A stretch of DNA of 64,000 nt from JAHRVQ01 sp963976815 (lineage in GTDB: Bacteria; Pseudomonadota; Gammaproteobacteria; Pseudomonadales; Azotimanducaceae), in the NCBI GenBank assembly GCA_963976815.1, contig CAXBLU010000007.1, positions 62,001 to 126,000 on the forward strand. Direction: 5' to 3'. This document shows, piece by piece, positions 1 to 9,333 of the stretch. Numbering within the stretch: the stretch's first letter is position 1; each line of letters starts with the position of its first letter. A program made the position numbers and the translations under genes. Below the pieces are notes generated by a model that was not told the DNA's origin, ran no database searches, and saw only the letters and a list, made by a program, of their open reading frames with translations.

Positions 1-777
1 AGGAAATGATGAGCCCAGGTAAACATAATCGTCAGAAAATCCATCACCCGTTGTATCAGCTTCGATAATGTCGGTGTCGGAGAAACTACGATCCCGTGCA
101 TGAATGCCTTCTTCGTCGGAGTAGCCGAATGTCATCCAGGCGTTACCTCGATCGAAGTTACCACCTATCGCGATATCAATGTCAGTTTGCTCACGGTCGC
201 TTTCAGCTGATACGCCGGTCCGAACATTCATGCTGACGCCTTCATAATCATCTTTAAGAATGATGTTTACGACCCCAGCAATTGCATCAGAACCATAAAC
301 AGCGGAAGCACCACCGGTAATGATTTCAATTCGATCAACCATAGCAGTTGGAATTGTGCTCATATCAACGGCATAACCCGAACCCGGGTTGAAGCCGGAC
401 ACAAATCGTTTGCCATTGATCAAAGTCAACGTACGTTCCTGGTTTAGATTGCGTAACGCGTTGGTCACCAGTCCCGAAGAGGTTGTGCTAAAAGTAGAGT
501 TACTCTGGTTACTCGCAGCAATAGAAGATGGCAGTTTCTCAAGCAGTTCACCGATATTGGTTGTACCAATACCTTTGATCTCATTGCTACCAATGACAGT
601 CATAGGTGTAGGAGAGTCGGCGTTAGAACGACGAATCCTAGAACCAGTGACGACAACCTCTTCAAGCATGCTGTCATCATCGTCAGCGAGCACCGGTATG
701 GTATAACCAGTTGCGCCAACACCGGCTGCAAGCGCAAACGCTAGCGACCAGTTAGAAGCTTTCTTGCTTAATCTCAT
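1..777 (-). CDS. TonB-dependent receptor, N-terminal part (runs off window start)
   Basis: This is the first 259 codons of an outer-membrane TonB-dependent receptor, open to the window edge with no stop. It starts with ATG at 777, preceded by TTGGGGAA on the minus strand. Residues 1-32 are a signal peptide; LEEVVVTGSRI at about 38-48 is the TonB box, followed by the plug domain, which includes GGASAVYGSDAIAGVVNI. The protein is a close paralogue (roughly three quarters identical by eye) of the receptor at 1881-4808, and the leader is similar too, so the pair looks like a tandem duplication with the 1142-1708 gene between the copies. The substrate cannot be read from the sequence; the adjacent peptide ABC transporter makes peptides a reasonable guess. 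Confidence 0.93.
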   Translation of the reverse strand, partial: MRLSKKASNWSLAFALAAGVGATGYTIPVLADDDDSMLEEVVVTGSRIRRSNADSPTPMTVIGSNEIKGIGTTNIGELLEKLPSSIAASNQSNSTFSTTSSGLVTNALRNLNQERTLTLINGKRFVSGFNPGSGYAVDMSTIPTAMVDRIEIITGGASAVYGSDAIAGVVNIILKDDYEGVSMNVRTGVSAESDREQTDIDIAIGGNFDRGNAWMTFGYSDEEGIHARDRSFSDTDIIEADTTGDGFSDDYVYLGSSFP

Positions 778-889
778 TTGAAATTCCCCAAGTTAGTGGA
801 AGTAATTTATGGTGAGAACGAAGGGTGACCCGTATTGACGCTCGACTATCTTTCACGCCAACAAGATCACTTCGGCACTGTCCGGTTTT
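778..889 (-). promoter_or_regulatory. Leader of first TonB receptor: TTGGGG ribosome site and shared GGACAGTG motif
   Basis: Directly before the ATG the minus strand reads ACTTGGGGAATTTCAA, the same unusual TTGGGG ribosome-binding site as in front of the other two receptors. About 100 nt upstream, at 876-889, lies a CCGGACAGTG element matching CCGGCACAGTG at 4871-4886 and CGGCACAGTA at 54602-54616. A further G-rich block at about 950-976 matches one at about 4940-4965. The rest of 890-1141 holds no gene I can support. That these are regulatory elements is inference from conservation between paralogous leaders. Confidence 0.45.
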
Positions 890-1141
890 GCTTAAATTCT
901 TTAGCAGAGCTTTTACTCGCAGCTTCTTTTGAAAGCCTTTAGGCAAAAATGGAGTTCCCCCCCGAAGCACACCTGGGTTTTCGTTTCTCGTACGCTTAGT
1001 TGCCGGTTTTTCGGGATAGGTTTCATTGCGCGGGGCTTTTTTTAAGAAAAAATGAAGAAAACTGCGATATTTCTCAATTACCTGGGGAAGGTATGGGGAG
1101 GAGCCACAGGGTGCAGCTCCTTTTCCTACTTATGCTATTGA

Positions 1142-1708
1142 TTATCTTAGTCTTTCTGCACGCACACTCTTCTTCCGTGCATCTGATTTCATGAGATAGG
1201 AACCCAGGTACGCTTTACTGATAATTGCGGTCTCACCGACTTTGATACGCCACTTACCCGGCTTATCTTTCTGACGCCAGACCTGACCATTTTCTAGATA
1301 CACCACATACTCGTTGGTGGGACTAATCGAGATGCGAGTCACCTTGCTTGAGATTTGGTCAATGGACTCAATCTCTAGCTCCCGGCTTACGACTTCTTGA
1401 ACCTCGGATTCCGATTTACCGAACATTTCCTCAGGTGCAACTTTTGCGGGCGCCGGCCGAGCAACTACAGCTTCGGTGGTTTTGTTATCGGTGATTGGTG
1501 TCTTAGATCCCAAAGCCGCCGAGGCGGTTTTTGCGCTAGTTGACGAGATGGGTAGGGCTGGGAGCCCATCGGCTAAACGGTCGTAGCACTGCAACCGCAA
1601 CGCGAGGCTCTGAATTCCCCGACACTGAGCAAGCCCTGTCTGCAGGTCTGCAGCACTAGCGTGGGTGAACCAAGCGAAGAATAAAACGGCGACTAAGAAT
1701 CGAGACAT
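1142..1708 (-). CDS. Small exported protein with RLQCYDRLA motif
   Basis: A 188-residue protein of unknown function. I chose the ATG at 1708 because GGAGG lies just upstream and the product then begins with a clear signal peptide (SRFLVAVLFFAWFTHASA); the open frame continues to 1819 without such a site. The mature N-terminus has CRGIQSLALRLQCYDRLAD, a C-x(n)-RLxCYDxLA pattern seen in many small exported proteobacterial proteins. The middle (about residues 55-90) is Ala/Thr/Lys-rich and probably disordered. The C-terminal 90 residues look like a compact beta domain (ENGQVWRQ...GKWRIKVGE) with a basic tail. It stands alone between two receptor genes on the same strand; a link to them is not shown by the sequence. 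Confidence 0.8.
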   Translation of the reverse strand: MSRFLVAVLFFAWFTHASAADLQTGLAQCRGIQSLALRLQCYDRLADGLPALPISSTSAKTASAALGSKTPITDNKTTEAVVARPAPAKVAPEEMFGKSESEVQEVVSRELEIESIDQISSKVTRISISPTNEYVVYLENGQVWRQKDKPGKWRIKVGETAIISKAYLGSYLMKSDARKKSVRAERLR

Positions 1709-1827
1709 AAAGCCTCCAATATGAAAGAAGAGCGCATTATAAACGTAACCGGGCAGAGAGAAGAAACTCATCCTGCAGATTCTAAGCACCATCAAACGGT
1801 ATGCTGCTAGAAATACCAAATTTTAGA

Positions 1828-1858
1828 CAAAAAAAAGCCGCGCAAAGCGCGGCTTTTT
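1828..1858 (-). terminator. Rho-independent terminator of the second TonB receptor, bidirectional
   Basis: The perfect hairpin GCCGCGC-AAA-GCGCGGC (1837-1853) is flanked by eight A on the left and five T on the right. On the minus strand it ends the receptor gene that stops at 1881. The flanking runs would let it work in both directions. Confidence 0.9.
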
Positions 1859-1880
1859 CAAGGGTATTTAAACCGTCAAC

Positions 1881-4808
1881 CTATAGGTCAACAGTTACAC
1901 CAGCATAGTAGCGACGACCAATTACGTCATACGCTTCAGGAGCAGTGTTAATACCTGTAGAGCCGTAGTTAGAGAACTGAGTTAATGCACGAGGTGGTTC
2001 CTCGTCAAATACGTTGTTGATACCGAAGTAAACATTAACGTTATCTGTTACGTCATAAGCTGCACGTAAGTCATGGTAGAAAACGCTTTCAACGTCGTTT
2101 TCAGACTCAGAGAAACCAACGATGTTAAAACCGCCAGCGCCATCAGGAGTTACAGCATAAGCAGCATTATCGCTCAGCAGTTCAGGTTCAGTGGAGTCAA
2201 CCACGTCATCCCAGTAACGCATACGCCATACAACAGATAGGTCGTCAAGCGAGTAGGTTACAGTAGATGTGTATCGAATTTCTGGATACAGAACTTCACC
2301 TAGACGATCATCAACCGAACCAGTTGCCTGGCTAACAAGTTCCCATTCGTCGAGGTAGTTCAGCAAGAAGCTCACATCAAGGTTACCGCGAAGTGAATCG
2401 TTAAAATCGCTCAAATCAGTGTTGTAAGCAATATCGATATCAAGACCAGCAGTTGTAATGTCGTTTTCGTTTCCTGTACCAGAGCTTACTTGAACAAGCG
2501 CTCCGTTAGATCGAAGAACATTACCGCCACAGGTAGGATCAAATGATCCAGGTGCAACATCAAAACAACGACGAACAACAAGTGAACGTGGAGTTGTTGC
2601 AATTGCGTCTTCGATTTCAATGTCGTACCAGTCAGCAGCTACAGTTAGACCTTCCAAGAAAGGAATATCTACCACACCACCAATAGTCCAAGACTCTGCA
2701 GTCTCTTCTTGAACATTTGGATTACCGCCAATGAAACCACCAGTTGCTTGAGCTTCAGTTTGAGTCAGAGTGAACTGACCATTTGGATCAGCAACAACAC
2801 GTGCATTAATTTCTGCAATCGACAGACAGTTAGTAGCAGTGTTTCCTGTGTCAGTCAGTTGTACGCCTGAACATGGATCACCAACAGTGGCAAAAGTTTC
2901 ACCAGCACCAGCAAACAGGTCAGAGATGTTAGGTGCACGGACTGAATCAGCCCAGGTACCACGGAACTTCAACCAATCCAGAACTGGTGCTTCGAAACCA
3001 ATTTTGTAGGTAGAAAGATCACCAACAGTAGAGTAGTCGCCCACTCGGATTGCAGCTTCAATAGTCAGCTGATCAATGACTGGGAAACGAGCTTCTACAT
3101 AGTAGTCAGTAACATCGTACTCACCGTTTGTAGCCGCAATACCGTTACCAGAAATGATGCCGGATTGAACGAACCCAGAAGGTGCTTCAAATCCTTGTTC
3201 ACGACGGTATTCAACACCACCAGCAACACCAACTCGGCCGCCTGGCAACTCAAAAGGAGTCTCACCAGAAACAACAAAACCGAAGATGGTTTGTTCTACG
3301 TCAGCGCTAAGAGTGGTTGATGCAGTTAAATAGGCAACCTGCGCCGCGTCAATTGAACCAGCTCCGAACGGATCGAAAGGTACACAACCAGCTTGACGAG
3401 CATCAGCATCTACACACTGAATCACGCCGCCAACAAGCTCAACATCTAGAGCCAATCGAGCACGCTCAACGTTGAAGTTACCGTTTGAAACTAGAGTAGT
3501 ACGAGTACGACCCCAGCTTGCATAACCTTCAACTGACCAATCGTCATTGATTTCATAAGTGACTTCACCATTAGCATACATGGTGGTGCGGTCGCCGCGG
3601 CTACCACGGTCACCAAACTCAACTAGACGACGACCTGTTTGGCTATTGCCCAACTGGTTGAAGTTTGTAGCGCCGGTGGCCAACAATGCTTGCTTGGTGG
3701 CTTCTGGCAAAACTAGTGAAGTTGCGATATCTAGACCGCCAGTACCACCAGGTACGGTGTCAGTGTTGAAGATATCAGTGTTCAAATCGAGAGGCACTGG
3801 CTCAATATCAGAGGCAGTAAACGTCTCGTTGTATCCAACAGTAATGTCGAAGGTCAAATCGTCGTTGATTTCATAGCTGATGCCACCACGAGCGTACTTT
3901 CGTTCGATAGGGATAAGCAATGAACGACTGCTACCACGGTTAAAGCGGTCACTAGCAGCAATATTGCCAAAACCGTTTCGGAAAGCCGAACCATCCGCAC
4001 AGTTTACTGGACCACACTTGCCTCCGGGTGGGAAAGATGAACCCAGGAAGATCTGGCTATCACCAAAACCATCACCATTTGTGTCTGCTTCTACAAGGTC
4101 AAGCGTAGAGAAGCTACGATCACGGGCGAAAAGGCCGTTTTCATCAGAATAACCGAAAGCAACATAGGCGTTACCGCGGTCGAAGTTCGCACCTAATGCA
4201 AGGTCAACATCGGTCTGTTCGCGGTCGCTTTCAGCGGATACGCCGGTACGAACGTCAAGGCTCATGCCTTCGAAGTCGTCTTTCATGATGATGTTAACAA
4301 CACCAGCAACTGCGTCAGAACCGTAGACGGCTGAAGCACCACCGGTGATGATTTCAACACGGTCAACCATAGCAACAGGGATTGTGCTGAGGTCTACAGC
4401 ATAGCCAGAGCCAGGGTTAAAACCGGATACAAACCGCTTGCCGTCGATCAAGGTTAAAGTACGAGACTGACCCAGATTTCTGAGGGAAGTGGTTACAAGA
4501 CCAGCAGAAGTTGTGCTGAACGTTGCGTTAGATTGGTTAAGACCAGCTACGGACATTGGTAGCTTTTCTAACAACTCACCAAGGTTAGTAGTACCAACAC
4601 CGTCGATCTGGGCTGAACCCAAAACAGTCATTGGTGTTGGCGAATCGGCGTTAGAACGACGAATACGTGATCCAGTGACCACGACTTCTTCTAACATACC
4701 CTCGTCATCGTCCGCTAGAACTGGCAATGCATTGCCAGTAGCGCCGATACCAGCAGCAAGCGCGAACGCCAGCGACCAGTTAGAGGCCTTTTTGCTTAGA
4801 TTAAACAT
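1881..4808 (-). CDS. TonB-dependent receptor, full length
   Basis: A 975-residue outer-membrane receptor taking up a substrate with energy from TonB. It has a signal peptide (about 1-32, ending ALPVLA), the TonB box LEEVVVTGSRI at 39-49, a plug domain (about 55-175, with GGASAVYGSDAVAGVVNIIM) and a long beta-barrel ending in GRRYYAGVTVDL, a terminal strand pattern typical of these porins. The RIRRSNADSPTPMTV stretch after the TonB box is common in large marine gammaproteobacterial receptors that lack a separate N-terminal signalling domain, and none is present here. It is the paralogue of the truncated gene at 1-777 and lies next to an oligopeptide ABC transporter on the opposite strand. A terminator follows at 1828-1858. 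Confidence 0.95.
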   Translation of the reverse strand: MFNLSKKASNWSLAFALAAGIGATGNALPVLADDDEGMLEEVVVTGSRIRRSNADSPTPMTVLGSAQIDGVGTTNLGELLEKLPMSVAGLNQSNATFSTTSAGLVTTSLRNLGQSRTLTLIDGKRFVSGFNPGSGYAVDLSTIPVAMVDRVEIITGGASAVYGSDAVAGVVNIIMKDDFEGMSLDVRTGVSAESDREQTDVDLALGANFDRGNAYVAFGYSDENGLFARDRSFSTLDLVEADTNGDGFGDSQIFLGSSFPPGGKCGPVNCADGSAFRNGFGNIAASDRFNRGSSRSLLIPIERKYARGGISYEINDDLTFDITVGYNETFTASDIEPVPLDLNTDIFNTDTVPGGTGGLDIATSLVLPEATKQALLATGATNFNQLGNSQTGRRLVEFGDRGSRGDRTTMYANGEVTYEINDDWSVEGYASWGRTRTTLVSNGNFNVERARLALDVELVGGVIQCVDADARQAGCVPFDPFGAGSIDAAQVAYLTASTTLSADVEQTIFGFVVSGETPFELPGGRVGVAGGVEYRREQGFEAPSGFVQSGIISGNGIAATNGEYDVTDYYVEARFPVIDQLTIEAAIRVGDYSTVGDLSTYKIGFEAPVLDWLKFRGTWADSVRAPNISDLFAGAGETFATVGDPCSGVQLTDTGNTATNCLSIAEINARVVADPNGQFTLTQTEAQATGGFIGGNPNVQEETAESWTIGGVVDIPFLEGLTVAADWYDIEIEDAIATTPRSLVVRRCFDVAPGSFDPTCGGNVLRSNGALVQVSSGTGNENDITTAGLDIDIAYNTDLSDFNDSLRGNLDVSFLLNYLDEWELVSQATGSVDDRLGEVLYPEIRYTSTVTYSLDDLSVVWRMRYWDDVVDSTEPELLSDNAAYAVTPDGAGGFNIVGFSESENDVESVFYHDLRAAYDVTDNVNVYFGINNVFDEEPPRALTQFSNYGSTGINTAPEAYDVIGRRYYAGVTVDL

Positions 4809-5289
4809 TAAAATTTCCCCAAGTTAATGGATGTTAATAAAAAATGAGACCAGAACTATGAGTGCTTAGACACTGTGCCGGCTTAGAGCAACAGTGATCT
4901 CACGTACGAATAAGAATTACTCAGGCTCTCCACTCTTCGGTGGATTCCCCCCTAAGCAGACACCTATTCTTGTTCCGCTTGCAGGACACTTATTATTAAT
5001 ACTAAGTGTGCCGAACAGGCGGCTCCGGTTACATTGTATTTTTTTTACACGCCGCAGTTTACCTGATTATTCTAGGTTGCGAAGTGCAAAAGTGAAGAAA
5101 AGTGAAAAAAAACAAGGTAACTAGGAGCATTTCCTAAAGAACTGCATTCATACCGACTTTCACTACTAAAAGAATTTCTGGTTATTCCTCGCAGGAATAT
5201 AAGACGCTGGGCTTACGATTACATCAATCCAACACGTCCGCTGCGGTCGGCGCCTACCGTCATGTTACACTTCTTGCCCATTATTTCTT
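4809..5289. promoter_or_regulatory. Divergent intergenic region between TonB receptor and oppA
   Basis: About 480 bp without a supportable gene. Next to the receptor start the minus strand has ACTTGGGGAAATTTTA as ribosome site. The shared CTAAGCCGGCACAGTG element is at 4871-4886, and the G-rich block shared with the first receptor's leader is at about 4940-4965. The oppA promoter must lie in 5130-5285, but I could not assign clear -35/-10 boxes. Confidence 0.4.
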
Positions 5290-6903
5290 GTGGATATGTC
5301 ATTGATGCCCGTTTTAGTCCTCCTCCTTTCATTTGCGCTTGTGCCAATCAATGCATTAGCTGCCAGCTCCGTTAATTTCGACGATCAAATCATCACTATT
5401 GCCCTAACCCAGGAACCTCCCCAACTCAACAGCATGAAGGCAACCGACCAGGTCAGCGGCATGATTCTGCCCCATGTCATGGAAGGGCTGCTGCGCTATG
5501 ACAGGCGCGGGAAAGTTGTACCGGGAGTTGCTGAAAAATGGGAAGTCACCAGGGACGGCGCGACGTTCTGGCTACGCAAGAATGCACTTTGGAGTGACGG
5601 CAAACCCGTCACCGCCCATGATTTTGTATTCGCCTGGCGGCAAGCTCTGGCACCAAATACCGCTTCAGAATATGCATTTATTCTCTACCCGCTCAAAAAT
5701 GGCGAGAAAATTAATAAGGGGGAGATGGACCTGACCAAACTGGGTGTCGTGGCCGAGGATGATTTCACTTTGCATCTAGAGTTCGAAAGGCCCACGAGTT
5801 ATTTCCTAAACCTCACCGCCTTCACTACTTACTTTCCTATTCGGGAAGATTTTTTCAACCAGAAAAAAGACCAGTACGCCGCTGATGCAACGGATCTGCT
5901 CTACAACGGTCCATTTAAGCTTGTAGATTGGGTTCATTCTGCCAGCCTGCGAATGGTCAAAAACGATATGTACTGGGACAAAGACAGCATTACGCTCAAT
6001 GAGATTCGAGCAGACTATATAACCGAAGATACCCGGGCTCGCCTAAACCTCTTTATCGACGGCAAAATTGTTCACACTCGTCTGGACGGTGAAACCTATA
6101 AAGACGCTTTGACCCAGAGGTTCCGGATTCGAAGCTTTAGCACTGGCTCTGTATTTTTCTGGGAGTATAACCACCGGGAGGGCCGACCAACTGAAAACGT
6201 GAATCTGCGGCGAGCCATTCAACACATTTTTGACGCGGATGAATTTGTTAACAAGGTATTGGGCACACCTGGAAACCTTGCAGGCAAGAGTGTCTTCCCA
6301 GTCTGGTTGCAAGGTGTCGAAGGTAAATTTCGTCAAGAATATCCCGCGCCACTACCGGAACTAGATATTGAGAAAGCCAAACAATATTTGGCTAAAGCCA
6401 AACAAGAACTCGGCGTGGACAAAATTCCGCCCCTCGTGCTGCTTGTTGGAAACAGTCCAACTGCTGCAAAACAGGCTGAATACATGCAGGGCCTACTCAA
6501 ACAAAAACTCGACATCGATCTAAAAATTGATATCCAAACCTTCAAACAACGGCTGGCAAAGATGACTTCCGGAGACTTTGACATCGTAGGCGCCGGCTGG
6601 GGTCCAGACTTCGATGACGTCATGACGTTTGGCGATTTGTTCGCATCATGGAATCTTAACAACCGCGGCAGATACAATAATCCCGAGTATGACCGACTCG
6701 TCAGATTGGCAATGGACAGCCTTGATCCTAAAGAACGCATGGATGCTATGGGCAAGTTACAGGACATCATATTCGAAGAAGCGGTTGTGCTCCCCCAATA
6801 TGAGCAGGGTGTTATTTATTTGATGCACGATAAGGTTCGCGGTGTTGTTAGGCGAGTTGTTGGTGCAGATCCGGATTTTACCTACGCGCGGGTTGTAAAG
6901 TAG
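5290..6903 (+). CDS. oppA: Periplasmic oligopeptide-binding protein (OppA-like, SBP family 5)
   Basis: A 537-residue extracytoplasmic solute-binding protein of family 5. A signal peptide (about 1-25, ending NALA-AS) has no lipobox cysteine, so the protein should be periplasmic rather than a lipoprotein. Family hallmarks are visible: GLLRYDRRGKVVPGVAEKWEV, the ALWSDGKPVTAHDFVFAWR motif near residue 95, and the late GWGPDFDDVMTF and NNRGRYNNPEYD stretches. The GTG at 5290 is followed by ATG codons at 5296 and 5305; none has a strong ribosome site, so the exact start is open. It leads an oppABCDF-type operon that would import oligopeptides. Confidence 0.93.
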   Translation: MDMSLMPVLVLLLSFALVPINALAASSVNFDDQIITIALTQEPPQLNSMKATDQVSGMILPHVMEGLLRYDRRGKVVPGVAEKWEVTRDGATFWLRKNALWSDGKPVTAHDFVFAWRQALAPNTASEYAFILYPLKNGEKINKGEMDLTKLGVVAEDDFTLHLEFERPTSYFLNLTAFTTYFPIREDFFNQKKDQYAADATDLLYNGPFKLVDWVHSASLRMVKNDMYWDKDSITLNEIRADYITEDTRARLNLFIDGKIVHTRLDGETYKDALTQRFRIRSFSTGSVFFWEYNHREGRPTENVNLRRAIQHIFDADEFVNKVLGTPGNLAGKSVFPVWLQGVEGKFRQEYPAPLPELDIEKAKQYLAKAKQELGVDKIPPLVLLVGNSPTAAKQAEYMQGLLKQKLDIDLKIDIQTFKQRLAKMTSGDFDIVGAGWGPDFDDVMTFGDLFASWNLNNRGRYNNPEYDRLVRLAMDSLDPKERMDAMGKLQDIIFEEAVVLPQYEQGVIYLMHDKVRGVVRRVVGADPDFTYARVVK

Positions 6904-6986
6904 GAGTTAATAAATCACAGTAGCCATTGCAGTCTACTGGCCGGAGAAATACACACAGATGTTAATGCACCGATGTTAATGTACCC

Positions 6987-7919
6987 ATGTTAGCGTATAC
7001 CGCAAAGCGCCTGCTGGCTGGCCTTGTTACCGTCTGGTTTATCGCGACTGCCACATTCATTGCCATGCATCAAGTGCCCGGCGACCCATTAATGAACGAC
7101 AAAGCAGTTTCGGCTGAGATCCGCGCGAACCTTGAAAAGAAGTACGGCCTCGACAAACCGGTTGTTGAGCAGTATTTCATCTTTATGGGTAACATGCTTC
7201 AAGGTGATTTCGGCATTTCATTTACGCAACAAAATCGTAAGGTCAACGACATCATCCGCGACCATTTCCCCGTGTCAGCTACCCTCGGTATTCTTGCTAT
7301 TGTCTTTGCTACTCTCGGCGGGGTGTTATGGGGAGCCTTAACCGCACTTTATCGTAACCGACTACCTGATATTGTGATCATGTTTCTGGTCATTCTCGGC
7401 ATATCGGTTCCCAGTTTTGTATTTGCCGCCCTCGGCCAATTGTTTCTCGTTAACCTAAACAGTTTTGTTGGTTCTAGCATTGTACCGGTTGCCGGTTGGG
7501 GCACGATTATGCACATGATCATGCCATCATTAGTTCTAGGGCTTGGCACCATGGCATTGCTCACGCGCTTAATGCGCTCCTCCATGCTTGAGGTAGTCAA
7601 CGAGGACTACATCAAAACCGCAAGAGCCAAAGGTTTATCTCCGACACGGATTTTCTTTCGTCATCAATTACGCAACGCAATTCTGCCGGTCATCACAGTA
7701 CTAGGTCCGCAAATCGCCGCCATTACGACCGGCGGCTTTGTTGTTGAATTGGTTTTTGCCATCCCAGGTCTTGGGCGCTATTTTGTTCAGGCTGTTCAGC
7801 AACTGGATTACACCGTAATCATGGGTACCACAGTTTTCTACGGTGCATTTTTAGTTTTTATGGTGATCATCGTGGATATTCTGTATGGCTTTATTGATCC
7901 CAGGGTGAGGTTGAAGTGA
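6987..7919 (+). CDS. oppB: Oligopeptide ABC transporter permease (OppB)
   Basis: A 310-residue inner-membrane permease. TM1 is at about 9-28 (LAGLVTVWFIATATFIAMHQVPGDP), with further segments at about 100-130, 135-160, 180-200, 235-260 and 280-305. The HQVPGDPL motif after TM1 is typical of the DppB/OppB family. The EAA loop reads YIKTARAKGLSPTRIFFRHQLRNAILP, the contact site for the ATPase subunits. The stop codon overlaps the oppC start by one base (TGATG), so the two are translationally coupled. Confidence 0.95.
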   Translation: MLAYTAKRLLAGLVTVWFIATATFIAMHQVPGDPLMNDKAVSAEIRANLEKKYGLDKPVVEQYFIFMGNMLQGDFGISFTQQNRKVNDIIRDHFPVSATLGILAIVFATLGGVLWGALTALYRNRLPDIVIMFLVILGISVPSFVFAALGQLFLVNLNSFVGSSIVPVAGWGTIMHMIMPSLVLGLGTMALLTRLMRSSMLEVVNEDYIKTARAKGLSPTRIFFRHQLRNAILPVITVLGPQIAAITTGGFVVELVFAIPGLGRYFVQAVQQLDYTVIMGTTVFYGAFLVFMVIIVDILYGFIDPRVRLK

Positions 7920-9331
7920 TGGAATCAACCTACAAACCTAAAGCGTCAGACTTCGCACCGGTAAAATCTAACGTCCATGGCGAGCAAATTTCCCGACCCT
8001 CCTTATCCTACTGGCAAGATGCCTGGATCAGGCTGAAGAAAAATACCCGGGCATTAATCTCTTTGTATATTGTGATTGGCCTGGCGTTGTTTACGCTGGT
8101 CGGGCCCTACCTATGGCAGGTCGACCCGGCACTGCAGGACCTCAATCAGATATCCCAGTCACCGGCATGGCCAAAAACATCTATCCTGGTCGGACCGTAC
8201 CAGCGTTTCACGCCCGTCGTCCTCGATGATTTTCCAGCCGAGCCTGAAGAATATCTTGAGAACATTCCACCGCCAGAAAACATTCGTACCAGCGAGCCAC
8301 CCACTACCCAACACGTCCGTCTCGTCTGGGACCCTGTTGGAGGTGCCGGCGGCTACAACATCTACAGAAACCAACGGGTACCGGAAGGAATTAATGACCT
8401 TGGCCTACCTCTCGGCTCAACCCTCGGCGGGAATGAAGTGAGCTACGAAGACCGACTAAACCTCGAGTCTCGCAACTACTACTACTCAATTGTTCCGACC
8501 GATGGCTTTGATGAGTCCTATGAATACCAGACCCTAGAGGTCACGCCTAAACTTGCAATTACTTTTAATGAAGCCATAGACCGAGGCCTGATCGGACCCG
8601 GTGAAGATCGTGAATTGAACAGCGAAATCGAGCTTGAGTTTCACCCCTTTGGCACGGACTATCTTGGCCGGGATATGCTTGCACGACTGATGCAGGGCGC
8701 AAGAGTTTCACTTTTTATCGGCATTTGCGCACCATTTCTATTTGTTTTTTTTGGCATCGTCTACGGTGGATTTGCTGGATATATTGGCGGCAAGCTTGAT
8801 CAATTTCTTATGCGCTTCGCTGACTTTGTGGTCGCCCTACCCTTCCTCCTATTTATGATCCTGTTCAAAATTGCCTTTGGTATCGGACCGGGAGAAAGTG
8901 GCGTGATTCCCATGCTTATTGCACTGGTGATCTTAGGTTGGCCTGGAACCGCGCGACTGGTCCGAGGTCAGGTGCTACAAATCCGAGAGCAAGGTTTTAT
9001 TGAGGCCGCACGATTACTCGGTGGTAAAAACCACTACTTAATCATTCGCCACATCATCCCCAATACCATGGGTGTGATTTTAGTCACTTTGACCTTTGCT
9101 GTACCCGCAGCAATTTTCACGGAGGCATTTTTGTCTTTTATTGGCATGGGTGTTGCGCCTCCCACTCCATCCTGGGGCTCCATGTGCAACGAAGGTGTTA
9201 AGACAATGCTGAGCCATCCCCATGAGCTGATATTTCCAGCGGTGTTTATTAGCATCACCGTACTTGCTTTCAATCTACTCGGTGACGGGTTAACTGAGGC
9301 GCTTGATTCACGCATGAGGTCACGAGAATAA
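7919..9331 (+). CDS. oppC: Oligopeptide ABC transporter permease (OppC) with inserted fibronectin-III-like domain
   Basis: A 470-residue permease, much longer than the usual ~300 residues of OppC. I chose the ATG at 7919, which overlaps the oppB stop. TM1 is at about 43-65. The family motif HPFGTDYLGRDMLARL, normally about 90 residues from the start, here begins at residue 242. Between them is a ~140-residue periplasmic insertion; residues ~130-208 (VRLVWDPVGGAGGYNIYRN ... YYYSIVPTDGFDES) have the pattern of a fibronectin type III domain. The rest is normal: EAA loop EQGFIEAARLLGGKNHYLIIRHIIPN and the usual C-terminal segments. The insertion may dock the binding protein or gate the pore; this is inference. 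Confidence 0.93.
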   Translation: MESTYKPKASDFAPVKSNVHGEQISRPSLSYWQDAWIRLKKNTRALISLYIVIGLALFTLVGPYLWQVDPALQDLNQISQSPAWPKTSILVGPYQRFTPVVLDDFPAEPEEYLENIPPPENIRTSEPPTTQHVRLVWDPVGGAGGYNIYRNQRVPEGINDLGLPLGSTLGGNEVSYEDRLNLESRNYYYSIVPTDGFDESYEYQTLEVTPKLAITFNEAIDRGLIGPGEDRELNSEIELEFHPFGTDYLGRDMLARLMQGARVSLFIGICAPFLFVFFGIVYGGFAGYIGGKLDQFLMRFADFVVALPFLLFMILFKIAFGIGPGESGVIPMLIALVILGWPGTARLVRGQVLQIREQGFIEAARLLGGKNHYLIIRHIIPNTMGVILVTLTFAVPAAIFTEAFLSFIGMGVAPPTPSWGSMCNEGVKTMLSHPHELIFPAVFISITVLAFNLLGDGLTEALDSRMRSRE

Positions 9332-9333
9332 TC

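Noticed and set aside
1000..1194. Short plus-strand frame upstream of the first receptor
   Set aside because: No ribosome site, hydrophobic low-complexity product, overlaps the 3' end of the exported protein gene.
4894..5124. A 76-codon plus-strand frame between the receptor and oppA
   Set aside because: It covers the receptor leader, has no ribosome site and encodes a low-complexity basic product.
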